DNA of 64,000 nucleotides from AWTP1-13 sp033764875 (GTDB taxonomy: Bacteria > Pseudomonadota > Alphaproteobacteria > Rhizobiales > Hyphomicrobiaceae): contig JANRIO010000094.1 in assembly GCA_033764875.1 (NCBI GenBank), positions 3,615-67,614 of the forward strand. Reading direction: 5' to 3'. The first letter of the stretch is position 1. The number at the start of each line of letters is the position of its first letter. Made by a program: the position numbers and the translations under genes. The notes under the pieces were generated by a model. That model saw nothing but the letters and a program-made list of their open reading frames with translations. It made no database searches and was not told where the DNA came from. Shown piece by piece: positions 50,625-59,902 of the stretch.

Positions 50625-51242
50625 ATGAGCGCGACCCTTCGCCTGCACAAGAACGATCTTCCGGCCGGCGTCAGCTTCGGCGCCGCCGTCGCGATCGACA
50701 CCGAGACGCTGGGCCTCAAGCCGCATCGCGATCGCCTGTGCGTCGTCCAGCTTTCCGCGGGCGACGGCACGGCCCACCTCGTCCAGTTCGACGGCCGCTC
50801 GTGGGAGGCTCCCAACCTGCGCCAGCTGCTCGTGGACCCCGCCGTGCTCAAGATCTTCCACTTCGCCCGTTTCGACCTCGCGGTGCTCTCCAGGTACCTG
50901 GGCGTTGCCGTCGCGCCCGTCTACTGCACCAAGATCGCCTCCAAGCTCGCCCGCACCTACACCGATCGCCATGGCCTCAAGGACCTCGTGTCCGAGCTAC
51001 TGGGCGTCGAGCTCTCCAAGCAGCAGCAGAGCTCCGACTGGGCCGCCGCCGAGCTCAGCGACCAGCAGAAGCACTATGCCGCCTCGGATGTTCTGCACCT
51101 GCACGCGCTCAAGCAGCGGCTCGATGCCATGCTGGCCCGCGTCGACCGCGCCGCGCTGGCGGCCGAGTGCTTCCGCTTTCTGCCGGCCCGCGCGACCCTC
51201 GACCTGGCTGGCTTCGAGGACATGGACATCTTCTCCCATTGA
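50625..51242 (+). CDS. rnd: Ribonuclease D-like 3'-5' exonuclease
   Basis: 205 residues: the DEDDy exonuclease domain alone, without the HRDC domains of E. coli RNase D. Exo motifs: AIDTETLGL (I), FHFARFDLAVL (II) and YAASDVLHLHALK (III, Tyr type). Single-domain forms are usual in alphaproteobacteria. It would trim 3' ends of stable RNAs in the cytosol. GGGCCC lies before the ATG, with no strong Shine-Dalgarno. Confidence 0.88.
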   Translation: MSATLRLHKNDLPAGVSFGAAVAIDTETLGLKPHRDRLCVVQLSAGDGTAHLVQFDGRSWEAPNLRQLLVDPAVLKIFHFARFDLAVLSRYLGVAVAPVYCTKIASKLARTYTDRHGLKDLVSELLGVELSKQQQSSDWAAAELSDQQKHYAASDVLHLHALKQRLDAMLARVDRAALAAECFRFLPARATLDLAGFEDMDIFSH

Positions 51243-51347
51243 TGGCCCTGCGCCTTGCCCCCGTCCTTCTCCATGCCCGTGCTGCGTCGTTTGCCATGCC
51301 CGTCCCCCGTGGTGGCAGCCTCTTCGCTGCGCGGCTAAGGTCTTGCG

Positions 51348-52013
51348 ATGCCGTCGAGAGCTTCCCCCCATGTGCCGCCGGGCACTGCCTTTGGCAGCCT
51401 GCGCGTCCGCTTGCCTCACGCTGAGCGGGCGCAGCGGATCGGCCTCCTCGGCGGCTCGTTCAACCCCGCGCACGGCGCCCACGTGCTGATCACCGAGACG
51501 GCCATCAAGCGCCTGCGGCTGGATCGGGTCTGGTGGCTCGTCTCGCCCGGCAATCCGTTGAAATCGCGCAAGGAGCAGGCGCCGTTGTGCGAGCGTCTGG
51601 CCCGCGCCCGCAGCCTTGCCCGCGACACCCGCGTCCGCGTTACGGCCTTCGAGGCCGATCTGCCGACGGCCTTCACGGCCTCGACGTTGGCCTTTCTCCG
51701 CCGCCGCCACCCGCAGCCCCACTTCGTCTGGCTGATGGGGGCCGACAACCTGGCGACGATCCACCACTGGCGCGCCTGGCGCAGCATCTTCGCGCTGATG
51801 CCGGTCGCCGTGATCGACCGTCCGGGCTGGCATCTGAGGGCGCTGGCCTCGCCCGCGGCCCGTGCCCTGGCCCGCGCGCGACTGCCGGCCGATGAGGCGC
51901 CGACGCTGCCTCTGCGGCGCCCGCCGGCGTGGGTCTTTCTCAAGGGGCCGCTGTCGGATCTCTCCTCTACGGCGATCCGATCCAGGTCGGCCCGGGGCTC
52001 GCCCGAGGCTTGA
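51348..52013 (+). CDS. nadD: Nicotinate-nucleotide adenylyltransferase
   Basis: 221 residues. Nucleotidyltransferase motif GLLGGSFNPAHGAHVLI, then WWLVSPGNPLKS, FVWLMGADNLATIHHW and the C-terminal LSSTAIR. It makes deamido-NAD from NaMN and ATP. Followed by rsfS and rlmH, the conserved gene order of this region in proteobacteria, though with a 336-bp gap before rsfS. The ATG at 51348 gives a ~25-residue N-terminal extension; a later start is possible. Confidence 0.93.
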   Translation: MPSRASPHVPPGTAFGSLRVRLPHAERAQRIGLLGGSFNPAHGAHVLITETAIKRLRLDRVWWLVSPGNPLKSRKEQAPLCERLARARSLARDTRVRVTAFEADLPTAFTASTLAFLRRRHPQPHFVWLMGADNLATIHHWRAWRSIFALMPVAVIDRPGWHLRALASPAARALARARLPADEAPTLPLRRPPAWVFLKGPLSDLSSTAIRSRSARGSPEA

Positions 52014-52349
52014 GAAGCTGTGGCGCCCGCGCCTCCGGCGTGGGGTCATGCATCCTGCAAACGTTCAGAGGCCGCCCCAGGACGAATAGTTTAAGAGACG
52101 GAAAATTATAGAGCAATTCGGATTCCCGGTGGCTGGTGCGGGCGCGGGCAGGGCTCGCGTTGCATAGGCAGCCCCTTGATCGGCGGCCGCAACGCCCCTA
52201 ATCTTGCCCCTGTGCCGAATCCTTTAGCATTTTCTGCCTCGGCACGGTTCAGCCCTGGCTGCGGCTTGTCGAAGCCCGGGCGTATCCACCCAGCGGGCCA
52301 TTGGGGTCCGCGCATCAGGGTTTGATGAAGAAGGGAACTTCAGCACAAG
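52014..52349. other. Gap between nadD and rsfS
   Basis: 336 bp with an AT-rich patch around 52088-52117 (AGTTTAAGAGACGG, AAAATTATAG) that may hold the rsfS promoter. No tRNA or other gene is recognisable. Confidence 0.4.
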
Positions 52350-52757
52350 ATGCCAAGCGCACTTGAGGGTGCTCCTCGCAGCACGCCTCCGGCCGAACGC
52401 GTGCCCAGTCACAGTTCGGATCAACTGCTCGCTCAGATCCTCTCCTGGCTCGACGAGGCCAAAGCGGAGAACGTGGTCTCGATCGATATCAAGCACAAAT
52501 CCTCGCTCGGCGACTTCATGGTTGTCGCGACCGGCAGGTCGGACCGTCACGTCGGCGCCATCGCGGATCAGCTTGAGCGCCGTCTCAAGGACCAGGGCCA
52601 CGGCCGGGTCCGTGTCGAGGGCAAGCCGCAGTGCGACTGGGTGCTGATCGACGTCGGCGACATCATCGTGCACGTCTTCCGCGCCGAGGTGCGCGAGTTC
52701 TACAACATCGAGAAGATGTGGGCCGCCGAGCGGCCGTCGGACTCGACGACGCACTGA
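52350..52757 (+). CDS. rsfS: Ribosome silencing factor RsfS
   Basis: 135 residues. The Iojap/RsfS core ENVVSIDIKHKSSLGDFMVVATGRSDRHVGAIAD, GKPQCDWVLIDVGDIIVHVF and REFYNIEKMW is complete. It binds L14 and blocks subunit joining in slow growth. About 30 residues precede the core. 85 bp before rlmH. Confidence 0.94.
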   Translation: MPSALEGAPRSTPPAERVPSHSSDQLLAQILSWLDEAKAENVVSIDIKHKSSLGDFMVVATGRSDRHVGAIADQLERRLKDQGHGRVRVEGKPQCDWVLIDVGDIIVHVFRAEVREFYNIEKMWAAERPSDSTTH

Positions 52758-52842
52758 CCGCGTCGCCCGTCTACTGAGGAAAGGGCTTGCGCCCGGGCGC
52801 CGCGCCTGCGTGCGGCGCTGTCGCGGCACGGGCATGCTTGCC

Positions 52843-53325
52843 ATGCGCCTCCTCGTCGCCGCCATCGGTCGCCTCAAGGACGGCGCCGAGCGCGAGCTTC
52901 TCGCCCGCTACACGGGCCGCTTCGAGCCGCTGGCCAAGCGTCTCGGCATCGCCCCCGTGACCTGGCTCGAGTTTCCCGAGAGCCGCGCCGCCACCACCGA
53001 CAAGCGCTGCAGCGACGAGGCTGCCGTGCTGCTCAACGCCGCACGCGACGCCCAGTACATCATCGCCCTCGACGTCGCCGGCAAGCCGCTCTCGAGCGAG
53101 GCCTTCGCCAAGGCCGTCGCCGCCGTCCGCGACGGCGGCCACAAGACCGCGGCGATCCTGATCGGCGGCCCCGACGGCTTCGCGCCCGATGTCCTGAAGG
53201 CCGCGCACCTGCGCGTCTCCCTCGGCGCCGTCACCCTGCCGCACGCGCTCGCCCGCATCGTGCTCGCCGAGCAGCTCTACCGCGCCGCCACCATCCTCTC
53301 CGGCCACCCCTACCACCGGGCGTGA
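52843..53325 (+). CDS. rlmH: 23S rRNA pseudouridine-1915 N3-methyltransferase RlmH
   Basis: 160 residues, SPOUT methyltransferase with the trefoil-knot SAM site ILIGGPDGFAPDVL and the C-terminal SLGAVTLPHALARIVLAEQLYRA...GHPYHR, which is conserved to the last residues. Start at MRLLVAAIGRL (52843); an ATG 9 bp upstream is less likely. Converges with thiE, 10 bp away. Confidence 0.95.
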   Translation: MRLLVAAIGRLKDGAERELLARYTGRFEPLAKRLGIAPVTWLEFPESRAATTDKRCSDEAAVLLNAARDAQYIIALDVAGKPLSSEAFAKAVAAVRDGGHKTAAILIGGPDGFAPDVLKAAHLRVSLGAVTLPHALARIVLAEQLYRAATILSGHPYHRA

Positions 53326-53335
53326 GGGGGTCGGC

Positions 53336-53971
53336 TCAGTGCGCCACCTTGCGCACGCCGTCCGCCCACGCCAGCCACTGCCGCACCCGCGCCTCCGGGT
53401 CCGCGTGCGTGAAGAAGTCCGTGATCACGGCGACGCTATCGGCGCGCGCGGAGATCACGCCGTCGGCGCGCTCGGGCGTGATGCCGCCGATGGCGACCAG
53501 CGGCAGCCGTCCGATCTTGCGCTTCCACTCCGTGATCCGGGCGAGCCCCTGCGGGCCATAGCGCATCGGCTTCAGCTTGGTCTCGTAGATCGGCCCCAGC
53601 GCCACGTAGTCGGGCTCGGCCGCAAGCGCGATCTCGAGCTCCTCCTCCGTATGCGTGCTGATCCCGATCCTGATGCCTGCGGCCTTGATCGTCGCCACGT
53701 CAGCGTCTTCCAGATCCTCCTGGCCGAGATGCACGTAGTCGGCGCCGAGCGAGATCGCCTCCCGCCAGTAGTCGTTGACGATCAGCTGGCAGTCGTGCTC
53801 GAGGCACAGCTCCAGGCTGCCGGCGATCTCGCGGCGCACGCGCTCCGGCGGGGCGTCCTTCAGGCGCAGCTGGATGGTCCGGACGCCCAGCGGCACCAGG
53901 CGGCGCATCCAGGCGAAGTCCGGCACGATCGGGTAGAACACGTCGACGCCGTCGAATGGGGTACTGCTCAT
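53336..53971 (-). CDS. thiE: Thiamine phosphate synthase
   Basis: 211 residues, TIM-barrel. Landmarks: VRTIQLRLKD, QLIVNDYWREAISLGADYVHLGQEDL, GISTHTEEELEIAL, YVALGPIYETKLKP and LPLVAIGGITPERA. It joins the thiazole and pyrimidine units to thiamine phosphate. Last gene of thiS-thiG-thiE, 20 bp after thiG. Confidence 0.94.
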   Translation of the reverse strand: MSSTPFDGVDVFYPIVPDFAWMRRLVPLGVRTIQLRLKDAPPERVRREIAGSLELCLEHDCQLIVNDYWREAISLGADYVHLGQEDLEDADVATIKAAGIRIGISTHTEEELEIALAAEPDYVALGPIYETKLKPMRYGPQGLARITEWKRKIGRLPLVAIGGITPERADGVISARADSVAVITDFFTHADPEARVRQWLAWADGVRKVAH

Positions 53972-53991
53972 GGGGCAGGTCCTCTGCTGGC

Positions 53992-54828
53992 TCAGCTGCC
54001 GAGGTCGAAGAAGGGCGTGCCGGCGACCGGCGTCGAGGGCACGGCCATGTCGCGCGCCTCCATCAGCCCCGCCTCGTAGGCCTCGCGCCCGGCGTGGATG
54101 GCGTCCGCGAACGCCCGCGCCATGCGCACCGGATCGGCGGCATTGGCCACGGCCGTGTTGAGCAGCACCGCGTCGTAGCCCATCTCCATGGCCTGCGCGG
54201 CGTGCGACGGCGCGCCGATGCCGGCGTCGACGATCAGTGGCGTATCGGGAAAATACTTGCGCATCGAGCGCAGCGCGGTGGGGTTGGCGAGCCCGCGCCC
54301 TGTTCCGATCGGCGCCCCCCACGGCATCAGCACCCGGCATCCCGCCGCCATCAGGCGCTCGGCCGCCACCAGGTCCTCGGTGGTGTAGGGAAACACCGAG
54401 AACCCCTCGCGCGCCAGGATGCCGGCCGCCTCGACCAGACCGAACAGGTCGGGCTGCAGCGTGTCGTCGTTGCCGATCACCTCGAGCTTGATCCAGGTCG
54501 TGTCGAAGATCTCGCGCGCCATCTGCGCCGTGGTGACGGCTTCCTTCGCGGTGCGGCAGCCGGCCGTGTTGGGCAGCACCGCGACGCCCATCTCCTTGAT
54601 CATGTCGAGGAAGCGCATGCCGGCGCCGCTGCGCGCGGTCTCCCGTCTCAGCGACACGGTCACGACGCCCGCGCCCGAGGCCGCCACCGCCTGCTGCATC
54701 ACCTGCGGGGAAGGGTAGCGCGAGGTCCCGAGCAGCAGGCGCGAGGCAACATCGGCGCCATAGAGCGAGAGCCCCTTGGGGGCCGCGTTCGGCGCTGCGG
54801 CGGTCCGCACCGGTTCGACGATGGTCAT
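53992..54828 (-). CDS. thiG: Thiazole synthase
   Basis: 278 residues. Conserved LLLGTSRYPSPQVMQQAVAASGA, VAVLPNTAGCRTAKEAV, the Schiff-base lysine in WIKLEVIGND, and MPWGAPIGTGRGL. It builds the thiazole phosphate from DXP, dehydroglycine and the ThiS thiocarboxylate. A ~25-residue N-terminal extension precedes the core. 13 bp after thiS. No thiO/thiH or thiC is in the window. Confidence 0.95.
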   Translation of the reverse strand: MTIVEPVRTAAAPNAAPKGLSLYGADVASRLLLGTSRYPSPQVMQQAVAASGAGVVTVSLRRETARSGAGMRFLDMIKEMGVAVLPNTAGCRTAKEAVTTAQMAREIFDTTWIKLEVIGNDDTLQPDLFGLVEAAGILAREGFSVFPYTTEDLVAAERLMAAGCRVLMPWGAPIGTGRGLANPTALRSMRKYFPDTPLIVDAGIGAPSHAAQAMEMGYDAVLLNTAVANAADPVRMARAFADAIHAGREAYEAGLMEARDMAVPSTPVAGTPFFDLGS

Positions 54829-54841
54829 GGGCTCTCTGCCT

Positions 54842-55063
54842 TCAGCCGCCTTGGCGCGGCGCCACGATCTCGATGGCGTCGCCTTTTGCGAGCCGACGCT
54901 GGGCGCGCGCCCCACGGGCCACGAAGTCGCCGTTCACGGCGGTGGCGACGCTGCGCGCCTCGTGTCCGAGACTGGCCACCAGCGCCTCGAGCGTGGTCGC
55001 GCCCGTAAGCATCGCCTCGCCGTTGACGTGCACGCTCAGCCTGTCGGCGACGCTCTCCTGCAT
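54842..55063 (-). CDS. thiS: Sulfur carrier protein ThiS
   Basis: 73 residues, ubiquitin-like fold with SVHVNGEAML at the start, a conserved FVARG-type strand and the required C-terminal Gly-Gly (APRQGG), which becomes a thiocarboxylate. ATG 55063 has no Shine-Dalgarno; a TTG seven codons earlier with AAGGA in front is an alternative. No TPP riboswitch is visible upstream. Confidence 0.88.
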   Translation of the reverse strand: MQESVADRLSVHVNGEAMLTGATTLEALVASLGHEARSVATAVNGDFVARGARAQRRLAKGDAIEIVAPRQGG

Positions 55064-55355
55064 GGGGGCCAGTCCGTGGTCCAATCCGATTTCCTTCAGC
55101 GGTATCTGCGCCTGCGGGCCCTGCGATTCAAGAATTTTGCACGGGGTGGGCCAGGGCGCCAGTGCATGGCACCATTGCCGCAACCTATAATTGAGAGCGG
55201 TCCAGAAGTGAATGTCACGGCTGTGGAAGCAGCCTTGGCGCCACGCCGATCGGCATTGCAGGATGCTGCCGTTGCCGCTCAATCGCTGGAATTGTGCCGC
55301 ATGGCAGGGTGGCCGACCGCCCGAGCCCCCCTCTGCATCCTGGACCCGCCCGCCC

Positions 55356-56669
55356 ATGCTCAAGAGCCTGCTGACATCGCGCCGCTTCGCGCCGCTCTTC
55401 TGGTGCCAGCTCTGCTCCGCCCTCAACGACAACTTTCTCAAGAACGCGCTGGTGATGCTGATCCTGTTCGGCTTCGGCGGCACGGGCCCCGCGGGCGGCA
55501 CCCACGCCGATCTGCTGGTGACGGCGGCCGGCATCGCCCTCATCGCCCCGTTCTTCTTTTTGTCCGGCCTCGGCGGCGAGATCGCGGACCGCTACGACAA
55601 GGCCCTTGTCGCCCGCCGCATCCGGATGATCGAGATCCCCATCGCCGCGCTGGCGGCCGTGGGCTTCTTCCTGCACTCGGTGCCGCTGCTGTTCGTGGCG
55701 CTGACCCTGTTCGGCATGGTCGCGGCCCTGTTCGGCCCGGTGAAGTACGGCATCCTGCCCGAGAAGCTCTCCACCGCGGAGCTGCCCGCCGGCAATGCTC
55801 TCGTCGAGGGCGCGACCTTTCTCGCCATCCTCGTCGGCACCATCGCCGGCGGCATCTCGATCTCCGAGGCCCGCGGCGCCGAGCTCGTTGTCGGCGTCAT
55901 CGTCGTGCTGTCCCTGGTCTCGTGGGGCTTTGCCAGCCTGATCCCCTCGCAAGGCCCGGCCGCACCCGGCCTCGTCGTCACGCGCAATCCGCTGGTGTCG
56001 ACGTTTGCGCTGCTGTCGGAGCTCAAGGTCGACTGGCGGCTGTGGAGCGGCGCCCACATCGTGTCGTGGTTCTGGGTCGTCGGCTTCGTGGCTCTGTCGC
56101 TGCTGCCCGTCGTGGTCAAGGGCATCCTCGGCGGCAGCGAGGGCGTTGTCACCCTGTGTCTTGCCGTGTTCACGATCGGCATCGCCTCGGGCTCGCTGCT
56201 CGCCGCGCGGGCGAGCCACGGCCAGCCCAATCTTGCGCTGGTGCCTCTCGGCGCATTCCTGATGGCGGTGTTCTCGCTCGCCATTGCCCTGATCACGGGC
56301 CTGCTGACGCCCTCCCCCGAGCCGCTGCGCGCCGGCCAGGTGCTGCTGTCCCCGGGTGGCCTGGCGCTCGTCGCGTGCTTCCTAGGCCTTGCCGTCGCCG
56401 GCGGCCTGTTCGTGGTTCCGACCTTCGCCGCCGTTCAGGCCTGGGCCCCGGTCGACCGCCGGGCCCGCGTCATCGCGGGCGTCAACGTGCTCAACGCGGC
56501 CTACATGCTGGCCGGCGGCGCCGTCGTCGCCGGTTTGCAGGCCGCGGGCGTCGGCAGCCCGACGCTGTTCGCCCTGACGGGCCTCCTCAACATCGTGGTG
56601 ATCGTCGTGCTCGCCCGCGCCTGGGGGCGGGAGGTATTCGTGGAGGCGGCGCGGTTCGCGGCGCTTTGA
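55356..56669 (+). CDS. LplT-like MFS lysophospholipid transporter
   Basis: 437 residues, 12 helices. The head RRFAPLFWCQLCSALNDNFLKNAL and LFGPVKYGILPEKL are hallmarks of the LplT family, which flips lyso-phospholipids inward. In many alphaproteobacteria this module is fused to Aas acyltransferase/synthetase domains; here it ends after the transporter with a normal stop and no acyltransferase follows. The start at 55356 is chosen because homology starts there. Ends 4 bp from the convergent monooxygenase gene. Confidence 0.82.
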   Translation: MLKSLLTSRRFAPLFWCQLCSALNDNFLKNALVMLILFGFGGTGPAGGTHADLLVTAAGIALIAPFFFLSGLGGEIADRYDKALVARRIRMIEIPIAALAAVGFFLHSVPLLFVALTLFGMVAALFGPVKYGILPEKLSTAELPAGNALVEGATFLAILVGTIAGGISISEARGAELVVGVIVVLSLVSWGFASLIPSQGPAAPGLVVTRNPLVSTFALLSELKVDWRLWSGAHIVSWFWVVGFVALSLLPVVVKGILGGSEGVVTLCLAVFTIGIASGSLLAARASHGQPNLALVPLGAFLMAVFSLAIALITGLLTPSPEPLRAGQVLLSPGGLALVACFLGLAVAGGLFVVPTFAAVQAWAPVDRRARVIAGVNVLNAAYMLAGGAVVAGLQAAGVGSPTLFALTGLLNIVVIVVLARAWGREVFVEAARFAAL

Positions 56670-56673
56670 GCCG

Positions 56674-57849
56674 TCAGGCCCGCCAGCCGTAGAGCCAGTC
56701 CAGCCCTGCCATCAGGCGCTCGCCCGATGCAGCCGCCATCACGGCGTCGCGCGCCAGCCCCATGGGGCCGGCCAGGTGGTAGATCCAGCCGTTGCGGCGG
56801 CTGGCCTCCTGCACGCGCCGCGCCCGCGCCCGCCGCGCCTCGGAGAAGCTGGCGAGCGCCTCGGCCTCGCGCCCCGTCTCGGCCAGCAATCCCGCCAGCA
56901 CGAGGGCGTCCTCGAGCGCCAGCACGCCGCCTTGTGCGAGGTAGGGAAACATCGGGTGCGCGGCGTCGCCGATGAGCCCTGTGCGGCCGCGCGCCCACGT
57001 CGGCAGCTCGTCCATGCGGTTGAGCGACCAGCGCCGCCAGCCGTCGGCGGCGAGCAGCACGTTCGCGAGGCTCTCGTCGAAGGCTGCCAGGTGCGCGGCG
57101 AGCTGCACCCGGTCGGCCTCCGCGTCCCACACGCGCGACTGCCAGGTTTCCTCCGCGATCACCACGGCCGCGATCTCGGCGCCCCCGCGTACGGGGTAGT
57201 GCACGACGTGCGCCTTGGGGCTCAGCCACAGCCCCACCGTGTTCGCCGCGAGCCGGCCGGCCTTGTCCCGCGCCAGCACCACCCGGCTGGCGCTGGCCCC
57301 GGCAAAGCGCGGCGTCACGCCGGGCGCAACCGCCGCGCGCACGGCCGACCACAGGCCGTCCGCGCCGATGAGCGCGGCCCCGGTCTCGCGCGCACCGTTG
57401 CCCGCTGTCGCCTCCACCATCGCGTCCGTTTGGCGGACGCTGCTCACCTCGAAGCCGTTGCGGATCTCGATCAGGTCATGCGTGTCGGCTGCAGCCTTCA
57501 GCGCGCCGTGCAGGTCGGCACGGTGGGCCACCCAGTAGGGCGCTCCGTGCCGTGCCGCGATCCAGGCGCCCAGTGGCAGCGCCGCGAGCTGCCGGCCCGT
57601 GCCGCCGCGGAAGACGTGCACGGCTTCCGGCACGCCCACGTGGGGCGCGAGCAGCGCCGCGACGCCCAGGCTCTCCAGCACGCGCACGCCGTTGGGCCCG
57701 AGCTGGATGCCGGCTCCCGCCGGGCTGAATTCGGCGCGCCCCTCGAGCACCAGGCTCGCGCGACAGCGCCGGGCAAGCGCAATGGCAAGCGCCAGCCCGC
57801 CGATCCCGCCGCCTGCGATCAGGATGCGTCGGCTGGCAGCCACGGGCAT
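56674..57849 (-). CDS. FAD-dependent aromatic monooxygenase
   Basis: 391 residues. GxGxxG motif ILIAGGGIGGLALAIALARR, the DG motif ALIGADGLWSAVR and the GD motif GRTGLIGDAAHPMFPYLAQGG identify a group A flavin hydroxylase of the salicylate-hydroxylase-like branch. Substrate unknown. It starts 12 bp after the small zinc-finger gene and is probably co-transcribed with it. Confidence 0.87.
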   Translation of the reverse strand: MPVAASRRILIAGGGIGGLALAIALARRCRASLVLEGRAEFSPAGAGIQLGPNGVRVLESLGVAALLAPHVGVPEAVHVFRGGTGRQLAALPLGAWIAARHGAPYWVAHRADLHGALKAAADTHDLIEIRNGFEVSSVRQTDAMVEATAGNGARETGAALIGADGLWSAVRAAVAPGVTPRFAGASASRVVLARDKAGRLAANTVGLWLSPKAHVVHYPVRGGAEIAAVVIAEETWQSRVWDAEADRVQLAAHLAAFDESLANVLLAADGWRRWSLNRMDELPTWARGRTGLIGDAAHPMFPYLAQGGVLALEDALVLAGLLAETGREAEALASFSEARRARARRVQEASRRNGWIYHLAGPMGLARDAVMAAASGERLMAGLDWLYGWRA

Positions 57850-57861
57850 GGGTGCGATCCG

Positions 57862-58116
57862 CTATGCGGCCTTCTCTGTATCGGCGACGACGAGGCAGCC
57901 CTCGGGGTCCGTCTGGTCGGCATCGAGCCGCGCGTCGTAGACGTAGAGCGTCGAGCAGTAGGGGCACAGCACCTGCCCCTCCTGCCCCATGTCGAGGAAC
58001 ACGTGCGGGTGGTCGAACGGCGGCCGCGCCCCCATGCACTGGAGCTCCTTCACGCCGACGGAGATCTTCTCGACGCCGAGATCGTTGGCAAGATGCGGGA
58101 TCAGCGATGCGGCCAT
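57862..58116 (-). CDS. CHCC zinc-finger protein (NDUFS6-like)
   Basis: 84 residues. The motif C-x8-H-x14-16-C-x2-C is formed by CMGARPPFDHPHVFLD and VLCPYCSTLYVY, the zf-CHCC signature shared with complex I subunit NDUFS6. Alphaproteobacterial homologues are small accessory proteins of complex I. Upstream of the monooxygenase on the same strand. Confidence 0.87.
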   Translation of the reverse strand: MAASLIPHLANDLGVEKISVGVKELQCMGARPPFDHPHVFLDMGQEGQVLCPYCSTLYVYDARLDADQTDPEGCLVVADTEKAA

Positions 58117-58219
58117 GGAGGATGAGATCAGCTGCTAGCGGTTGCGTTCGAGCGGGCGCGACCATAGCCCGCGCCCGCGCAGGATGATAGGGGTGGCCCC
58201 GTCGCAGGCCCCAGCCAGG

Positions 58220-58987
58220 ATGTCGCCCGTGGAGATGCATCGTTTCCGCTCCGGATCACTGCAGATTGCCTATGTGGATCAGGGCGATGGCGATCCCGTC
58301 CTGCTCGTGCACGGCTTCGCCTCCAACATCCGCGCCAACTGGGCCGATCCGGGCTGGATCAGCCTCTTGCGGCGCGAGGGCTATCGCGTCGTGGCCATCG
58401 ACAACCGCGGTCACGGGGCGAGCGACAAGCCGCGCGACGTCGCAAGCTACGCCCTCGTCAATATGGTCGAGGATGCCCGTGCCCTGCTCGACCATTTGGG
58501 TCTCGAGCGTGCCGACGTCATGGGCTACTCCATGGGCGCCCGCATTGCGGCCCTGCTCGCCCATCACCACCCGGCGCGCGTGCGCAGCGCCGTCTTCGGC
58601 GGCATGGGGGCCAACATGGTCCGCCCCATGCGTGGCACCGAGGAGATTGCCGCCGCGCTCGAGGCCCCTTCCCTCGACGAGGTGACGAGCCCGGTCGGCC
58701 GCACCTTCCGCGCCTTTGCCGACAAGACCGGCAGCGACCGGCTGGCCCTTGCCGCCTGCATGCGCGGCTCGCGCGAGCCCATCGGCGCCGACGTGCTGGG
58801 CGCCCTGCGCTGTCCCGTCCTCGTCGCCGTCGGCACCAACGACGACATCGCGGCTCCCGCCGAGGAGCTGGCAAATCTCATTCCCGGAGCGATGGCTTTG
58901 CCGATTCCCGGCCGCGACCATATGCTGGCGGTCGGCGATCGCGTGTACAAGACGGGTGTGGTCGAGTTCCTGCGTCGCCGGCCTTGA
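58220..58987 (+). CDS. Alpha/beta hydrolase
   Basis: 255 residues. Oxyanion VLLVHGFASN, IDNRGHGASDKP, nucleophile elbow MGYSMGAR, acid in VAVGTNDDIAAP and His in IPGRDHMLAVGD: a complete triad of the haloalkane-dehalogenase/esterase type. Substrate not predictable. ATG 58220 is chosen; 58235 is also possible. Followed 22 bp later by a thioesterase gene, so the pair may act on related acyl compounds. Confidence 0.85.
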   Translation: MSPVEMHRFRSGSLQIAYVDQGDGDPVLLVHGFASNIRANWADPGWISLLRREGYRVVAIDNRGHGASDKPRDVASYALVNMVEDARALLDHLGLERADVMGYSMGARIAALLAHHHPARVRSAVFGGMGANMVRPMRGTEEIAAALEAPSLDEVTSPVGRTFRAFADKTGSDRLALAACMRGSREPIGADVLGALRCPVLVAVGTNDDIAAPAEELANLIPGAMALPIPGRDHMLAVGDRVYKTGVVEFLRRRP

Positions 58988-59009
58988 GAGCGCTGAGCTG
59001 GAGCCCGAG

Positions 59010-59483
59010 ATGACGCAGACGCAGCCGTCCGCCGCAGCCACCTTCAAGCCGTCGTACGCCGGCTACGCGGTCGCCGCGCAGAGGATCTTCGACGGCCAGG
59101 GCCTGATGCACACCATCGGGGCCCGGCTCGTGTCCATTGCGCCGGGCGCCTGCAGCATCGAGCTGCCCTATGGCGAGGCCGTCTCCCAGCAGCACAAGTA
59201 CTTTCACGGCGGCGCCATCGGCGCCATTGCCGACGTCGCCGCCGGCTGCGCGGCCTTCACGCTGATGCCCGAGGGCAGCGAGGTCTTGACGGTCGAGTAC
59301 AAGCTCAACCTGGTCAAGGCCGGCCGCCCGCCGCTTCTGCTCGCCGAGGCCCAGGTGCTGCGTCCGGGCCGGACGCTGACCGTATGCCGGGCCGAGGTGC
59401 ACCGCGTCGACGGCGACGTGCGCGAGCTGTGCGCCGTGCTGCAGGCGACCATGATGCGGCTCGATCCGACGGCGCAATCGTGA
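59010..59483 (+). CDS. PaaI-type hotdog thioesterase
   Basis: 157 residues. Hotdog fold with the helix segment FHGGAIGAIADVAAGCAAF and the strand TVEYKLNLVKAGRPP, as in the PaaI/YdiI family that hydrolyses acyl- or aroyl-CoA. GGAG stands before ATG 59010. Downstream of the alpha/beta hydrolase in a likely two-gene unit. Confidence 0.87.
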   Translation: MTQTQPSAAATFKPSYAGYAVAAQRIFDGQGLMHTIGARLVSIAPGACSIELPYGEAVSQQHKYFHGGAIGAIADVAAGCAAFTLMPEGSEVLTVEYKLNLVKAGRPPLLLAEAQVLRPGRTLTVCRAEVHRVDGDVRELCAVLQATMMRLDPTAQS

Positions 59484-59902
59484 GCCTGCCGAAGTCGCGG
59501 GAGCTCAGCCGGTGGGGAGACGGGCGCGCAAGGCTCTTGCGCAATCTGGCGAAGGCGTGATCGGACGGTCCGTCCGGACAGCACAAGGCTCCCACAAGAC
59601 CGACGCTGAAACCCAGAAGGACAAACCGCGGGGAATGTCACAGGTCCCAGGCGCTGGCGAAATGCGGGAGCCGTTGGCTTACGCACTGCTACGCGACAAA
59701 GGTTACGCTACGCGGACTCTACTCGAAAGCAACACACGCGGTACGCATACTCTCTGACGCCCCCACGATAGCAGTCGCTACAACCCGCGTCCGCTGCCCT
59801 CATCTGAGCTGTGGAAAAGGCGCGCGTTCTGCATGCCTTGGCGCCGGCAGATGTCCGCTTCGTGACTTCTCAGCCGGCGCCCGGCGTGGCAGTCTTCAGG
59901 TC
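59484..59902. other. Intergenic region without recognisable gene
   Basis: 419 bp between the thioesterase and the DUF1194 gene. An open frame at 59512-59757 has no family resemblance or clear ribosome site. The stretch 59690-59740 has several TACGC repeats. I see no tRNA, tmRNA or terminator. Confidence 0.45.

Noticed and set aside
55064..55355. TPP riboswitch expected before thiS-thiG-thiE
   Set aside because: Neither strand shows the CTGAGA or ACCTGATCTGG-type THI-box segments; the region holds only a possible AT-rich promoter.
59512..59757. 81-codon ORF in the gap after the thioesterase gene
   Set aside because: No homology, no clear ribosome binding site, mixed composition; not supported as a gene.
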